Source: Streptomyces spectabilis (GTDB taxonomy: Bacteria; Actinomycetota; Actinomycetes; Streptomycetales; Streptomycetaceae). Taken from it: 64,000 nucleotides of DNA. The notes beneath the pieces were generated by a model. The model ran no database searches, was not told the origin of the DNA, and worked only from the letters and a program-made list of their open reading frames with translations. Below are positions 60,763 to 64,000 of the stretch, one piece after another. Position 1 is the first letter of the stretch. Each line of letters opens with the position of its first letter. Location: assembly GCF_008704795.1 (NCBI RefSeq), contig NZ_CP023690.1:620001-684000 (forward strand), in the 5' to 3' direction. A program made the position numbers and the translations under genes.

Positions 60763-62457
60763 ATGGCCACGAACGAGTATCCCGGTACCACGAATTCTGG
60801 GGCCCCCACCATCGAAACCGATATTCTCGCCCGTCTGCGGCGTGACAAAAGCCATCCGGTGCCCACGTATCCGTCCTACGTCAATGGCGAGGAAATCCAT
60901 TCGGAGAAGTACGCGTACACGGTCAGCGGCCGCGCGGCCCTTGAGGACGTCTTCGCGAGTCTGACGCTCAAACGACAGCTGGAGCAGGGACGCCTGGACG
61001 CGCGTGCGGCGCGTGGCAAGGTCGTGGGGCGGTGCGCTGTCGCCGATGCCGCGACCGTGGACGCCGCCGTGCGGGCCGCCGCCGACGCGGCACCGCGCTG
61101 GGCGGCCTTCCCGCTGGAGCGGCGCGTGCGGGCGGCGCGGCTCGTACGCGAACGATTGCGGCGCCACCGGGCCGAGTTGGTCGAGGTGCTCGTCGCGGAG
61201 GGCACTCCCCGGGCGCTCGCGCAGTGGCAGCTGGCCGGAATGGCCGAGGCGTCCGGCGACGAGACGGTGAACTGGTGCGCGGGACAGCTGCACCAGGAGT
61301 TCCGGCACGGCCCGCGGCGGCTCATCGTACGCCGGGTCGCCGACGGGGTGGTGTGCGTGAACCCGCCCCAGAACGCGCCCGCGGCCAGCGCCATGTTCGC
61401 CAGCACGGCGCTCCTCGCGGGCAACGCGCTGGTCGTGCGGGCACCGCGCAGCGGACCCCTCGGCGTCATGTACGTCCTGCGGGAGCTGGTGGCACCGGCC
61501 CTGGCGGACGTGGGCGCGCCTCCGGGCGTCCTGAACGTCTTCTGCGCCCGGCCGGGGCCCGTGCTGCGGTCCTGGCTGGACAGTCCGCTGGTGAACGACA
61601 TCTTCTACACCGGCGGTGTGGAACGGGGCCTTGAGCTTCAGGCCGAGTGCGTGGCCCGGGGCAAGAAGCCGGTCCTGGAACTCGCGGGCAACGACTGCGT
61701 GGTGGTCTGGCGGGACGCCGACCTCGACCTGGCCGCGGAGGCGCTCACCGAGGCCTTCTACGGCTCCGGGCAGATCTGCATGGTGCCCAACCAGGTCGTG
61801 GCGCACCCGGAGATCGCCGACGCCCTGCTGGAGCGCCTGCGTGCCGCGGCGGCCGCGCTGCGCCCCGGCTATCCGGAGGACGAGGGCGCGCTGCTCTCCC
61901 CGGTCCTGCGCAGCGAACGCTTCTTCGCTCACGTGCGTGACGCGGTGGCGCAGGGCGCGCGGCTCGTGCACGGCGCGCGCCGCCTGGAGGTCGACGGCAC
62001 GGTGTCGGACACCGGCCCCTTCCTCGAACCGACGGTGCTGCGGGTGGACGGCCTCGTCGCCTGCCGGGACGTCGCGGCGGTACGGGAGGAGACGTTCTTC
62101 CCCGTGCTGCCGGTCGTCGTCCCCGAACCCGGCAGCGACGAGGAGCTGCTGGAGGGGGTCATCGCCCACGTCAACGCCAACCGCTACGGCCTGCGCAACT
62201 CCTTGTGGGCCCGGGATGAGGGCGTGATCGAGGAGTTCGTCCGCCGGGTGGGCAACGGCGGCCTCCTGAAGGTCAACGACTCGCACATCGGCTTCCTGCC
62301 GTATCTGCCCACCCACGGCGGCACCGGTCTGACCGGGGGCGTGTACGGCGAGGCCAACTACCTGGCGCTGCGCACGTCCCATCTGCAAGGCGTCTCGATC
62401 GCCGACGGCGTACGGCCGCGGAGTGCCGTCCTCGACGCCTACGCCGCCCTCACCTGA
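60763..62457 (+). CDS. aldehyde dehydrogenase family protein
   Basis: This 564-residue NAD(P)-dependent dehydrogenase of the ALDH fold is longer than usual (about 500) because of an ~80-residue N-terminal extension. The catalytic Cys is in FYGSGQICMVPNQV and the general base Glu in PVLELAGNDC; NPPQNAPAAS stands at the cofactor-binding loop. It oxidises an aldehyde or reduces an acyl thioester as part of the following operon. ATG at 60763 chosen; ATG at 60742 is possible. Next gene 11 bp downstream. Confidence 0.87.
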   Translation: MATNEYPGTTNSGAPTIETDILARLRRDKSHPVPTYPSYVNGEEIHSEKYAYTVSGRAALEDVFASLTLKRQLEQGRLDARAARGKVVGRCAVADAATVDAAVRAAADAAPRWAAFPLERRVRAARLVRERLRRHRAELVEVLVAEGTPRALAQWQLAGMAEASGDETVNWCAGQLHQEFRHGPRRLIVRRVADGVVCVNPPQNAPAASAMFASTALLAGNALVVRAPRSGPLGVMYVLRELVAPALADVGAPPGVLNVFCARPGPVLRSWLDSPLVNDIFYTGGVERGLELQAECVARGKKPVLELAGNDCVVVWRDADLDLAAEALTEAFYGSGQICMVPNQVVAHPEIADALLERLRAAAAALRPGYPEDEGALLSPVLRSERFFAHVRDAVAQGARLVHGARRLEVDGTVSDTGPFLEPTVLRVDGLVACRDVAAVREETFFPVLPVVVPEPGSDEELLEGVIAHVNANRYGLRNSLWARDEGVIEEFVRRVGNGGLLKVNDSHIGFLPYLPTHGGTGLTGGVYGEANYLALRTSHLQGVSIADGVRPRSAVLDAYAALT

Positions 62458-62468
62458 AGGAGTGTCCC

Positions 62469-63605
62469 TTGCCCGTCATGGAAGCCGACAACGCGACGTG
62501 CGACGCCCTGCTGCCGGGCCTGCGCGAGAGCCTGTCGAAGAACTCCCTGGCCGTGCTGGAGGCCGAGAACGGTCCCGCGATCGGCCTCTTCCGGTGCTAC
62601 GGCGGCACCGGCCTGCTCGTCCCCTCCTCCTACGGCGGCACGGGGGCCACGGCGCAGGACGCCGCCCGTGTCGTCCGGGCGCTGGGAGCGGTCGCTCCGT
62701 CGATGACGGTGGCGACGATGATGCACCACTTCTCCATCGGCTCGCTCTTCGCCATCGCCAGAGCCGCGCCGAGCCCCGAGCTCGAGGCGGGACTCGGGCA
62801 CATCGCGGGCCAACGCGCGCTCGTCGCCTCGGGGTTCGCCGAGGGCGGCCTCGAGCGGGGCATCCTGAATCCGACGATCCGGGCCCGCCACGTCGACGGC
62901 GGCTATGTGATCTCGGGCGCGAAGAAGCCGTGCAGCCTGGCCCACTCCATGGACCTGCTCACCGCGAGCGTCGCGCTCCCCACTCCGTCGGGCGCGCCGG
63001 TCCTCGGCATGGCGCTGCTTCCGGCCGGTACCCCCGGTCTGACCGTCCACCCCTTCTGGTCGAGCCACGTCCTCGCCGGGGCAGAGAGCCACGAAGTGCG
63101 CCTGACGGAGGTCTTCGTACCCGAGGAGCAGATGCTCGCCCCGGTGCCCGAGCTCACCGGACGGCTCGCGCAGGCGCAGGCCATCGGGCTCACCTGGTTC
63201 CAGCTCATCGTCTGCGCGGCCTACACCGGAGTCGTCGGCAGGCTCGTGCGCCGCGTACAGGAGGGCGCCCGCGGCAGTACCGCGGACCGCACCGCCCTCG
63301 CGGTGCGCCTGGAGAGCGCCGCCGCGCTCACGGACGGCCTGGCCCGGCGCCTCGACGACGACAGCGGGGACAGCGACGCCGTCCTGGGGCATGCGCTGGT
63401 GACCCGCCGGGCCGTGCAGGACGCCGTTCTCGACTCGGCCGGACAGGCGGTGGAGCTGCTCGGCGGCATGGCGTACGTGTCCTCGTCGGAGCCCGCCTAT
63501 CTGCTGGCCGCCGCCCAGGCGATCGCCTTCCACCCGCCTTCGCGGTCCCGCGCGGTCGACAGCCTGGCCGCGTACTTCACGGGCCGCCCCGTCCTGACGC
63601 AGTGA
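62469..63605 (+). CDS. acyl-CoA dehydrogenase family protein
   Basis: This 378-residue flavoprotein of the acyl-CoA dehydrogenase fold has LLVPSSYGGTGATAQDAARV, VASGFAEGGLERGILNPTIR and YVISGAKKPCSLAHSMDLLT, then a C-terminal four-helix bundle. The normal catalytic Glu block is not clearly visible, so it may be an oxidase/desaturase variant acting on a carrier-bound substrate. The start is TTG at 62469, 6 nt after AAGGAG, with ATG at 62478 as alternative. It lies between ALDH and aminotransferase genes in one operon. Confidence 0.83.
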   Translation: MPVMEADNATCDALLPGLRESLSKNSLAVLEAENGPAIGLFRCYGGTGLLVPSSYGGTGATAQDAARVVRALGAVAPSMTVATMMHHFSIGSLFAIARAAPSPELEAGLGHIAGQRALVASGFAEGGLERGILNPTIRARHVDGGYVISGAKKPCSLAHSMDLLTASVALPTPSGAPVLGMALLPAGTPGLTVHPFWSSHVLAGAESHEVRLTEVFVPEEQMLAPVPELTGRLAQAQAIGLTWFQLIVCAAYTGVVGRLVRRVQEGARGSTADRTALAVRLESAAALTDGLARRLDDDSGDSDAVLGHALVTRRAVQDAVLDSAGQAVELLGGMAYVSSSEPAYLLAAAQAIAFHPPSRSRAVDSLAAYFTGRPVLTQ

Positions 63606-63636
63606 CGCGTACACCCATCGAGAGAGGAGCACCCGC

Positions 63637-64000
63637 ATGACGACCGCCACCGCTGACCGGCCGGACGGCCCCCGGGGACAGGAACCGCAGACGGAAGTGG
63701 CCGCGCGCACGGCCCGGCACTGGCGCCGTCACCTCAGCAACGGCCGGGTGGCGCTGGCCGAGATGATGGGCGGCGACACCGAGGTCGCCGCGGACGGCGC
63801 CTGGGTGCGCACCAGCGGCGGCCGCTCGCTGCTCAACTGCGGCGGCTACGGCGTGCTGATCACGGGCGCGAGGCACCCGAAGGTGGTCGCGGAGGTGCGC
63901 CGCGTCCTCGACACGAACCCCGTGGCCACCCGGCTGCTCCTGGAACCGGAAGTCGGCCGCGCCGCCGCCGAGCTCGTCTCGGTGGCCCCGGCAGGCCTCG
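63637..64000 (+). CDS. class III (acetylornithine-type) aminotransferase, N-terminal part only
   Basis: The first 121 residues of a PLP-dependent fold-type I aminotransferase are visible; the gene runs off the right edge. GAWVRTSGGRSLLNCGGYGV and HPKVVAEVRRVLDTNPVATR match the N-terminal domain of class III enzymes. The PLP lysine lies beyond the window. GAGAGGAG precedes ATG at 63637, 31 bp after the acyl-CoA dehydrogenase. The ALDH/ACAD/aminotransferase order suggests conversion of an acyl or aldehyde intermediate to an amine. Confidence 0.82.
   Translation, partial: MTTATADRPDGPRGQEPQTEVAARTARHWRRHLSNGRVALAEMMGGDTEVAADGAWVRTSGGRSLLNCGGYGVLITGARHPKVVAEVRRVLDTNPVATRLLLEPEVGRAAAELVSVAPAGL

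Overview
This window is chromosomal DNA of an actinomycete, almost certainly a Streptomyces. The signs are very high GC content with strong third-position GC, GTG and TTG starts, twin-arginine signal peptides, leaderless promoters, GAF-ANTAR and STAS regulators, tellurium-resistance (TerD) paralogues, BlaI/M56 pairs and many small cytoplasmic or membrane proteins. No tRNA, rRNA, CRISPR array or complete mobile element was recognised. The ends are partial: a DJ-1/PfpI gene runs off the left edge and a class III aminotransferase runs off the right edge.

Layout. 0-8 kb: an AraC/VOC pair, a UvrA-like ATPase, a TetR-hydrolase-uracil-DNA glycosylase operon with a clear promoter and operator, and a secreted hydrolase. 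8-19 kb: a secreted GH35 beta-galactosidase with a ricin domain, a highly structured intergenic RNA candidate, and a regulatory block (DUF5994, STAS, two translationally coupled GAF-ANTAR proteins) followed by an antisense-overlapping desaturase with its ferredoxin reductase, a GNAT-like protein, a second DUF5994 gene and a Nudix hydrolase. 19-30 kb: an R61-like DD-peptidase, a Tat-exported beta-propeller protein, a divergent HxlR/6PGDH-like reductase pair sharing a CATG start, a P450, a stand-alone threonyl-tRNA synthetase behind a threonine leader peptide and hairpin, an AlkZ-like DNA glycosylase, and an SDR/LysR pair. 30-42 kb: GNAT, a large HTH/P-loop/TPR protein, a GH85 endoglycosidase, an HTH membrane protein, two pseudogenes, and an arsenic cluster (ArsC, ArsR, ArsO-like) without an efflux pump. 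41-54 kb: two copies of a membrane-protein/TerD module, each preceded by the same TCTACA-N4-TGTAGA palindrome, with two CNNM/CorC transporters, a secreted pore-former-like protein, an MmyB-type regulator and a BlaI/M56 pair between them. 54-64 kb: a second P450, a secreted peptidase, small HTH genes, a YrdC/Sua5 protein, a sigma factor, and the start of an ALDH/acyl-CoA dehydrogenase/aminotransferase operon that looks like the edge of a specialised-metabolite cluster.

The strongest leads are: (1) a 17-residue leader peptide with three consecutive Thr codons ending 14 nt before a 13-bp hairpin, upstream of an extra ThrRS catalytic core, which is a textbook attenuation layout; (2) the duplicated membrane-protein/TerD module with a shared palindrome overlapping the putative -10 element; (3) a nested, perfectly self-complementary region of about 92 nt upstream of the ANTAR block; (4) decay of an MmyB regulator (TGA at a Trp position) and an S1 protease (frameshift and apparently missing catalytic His segment) side by side. 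All family assignments come from reading motifs, not from database searches.
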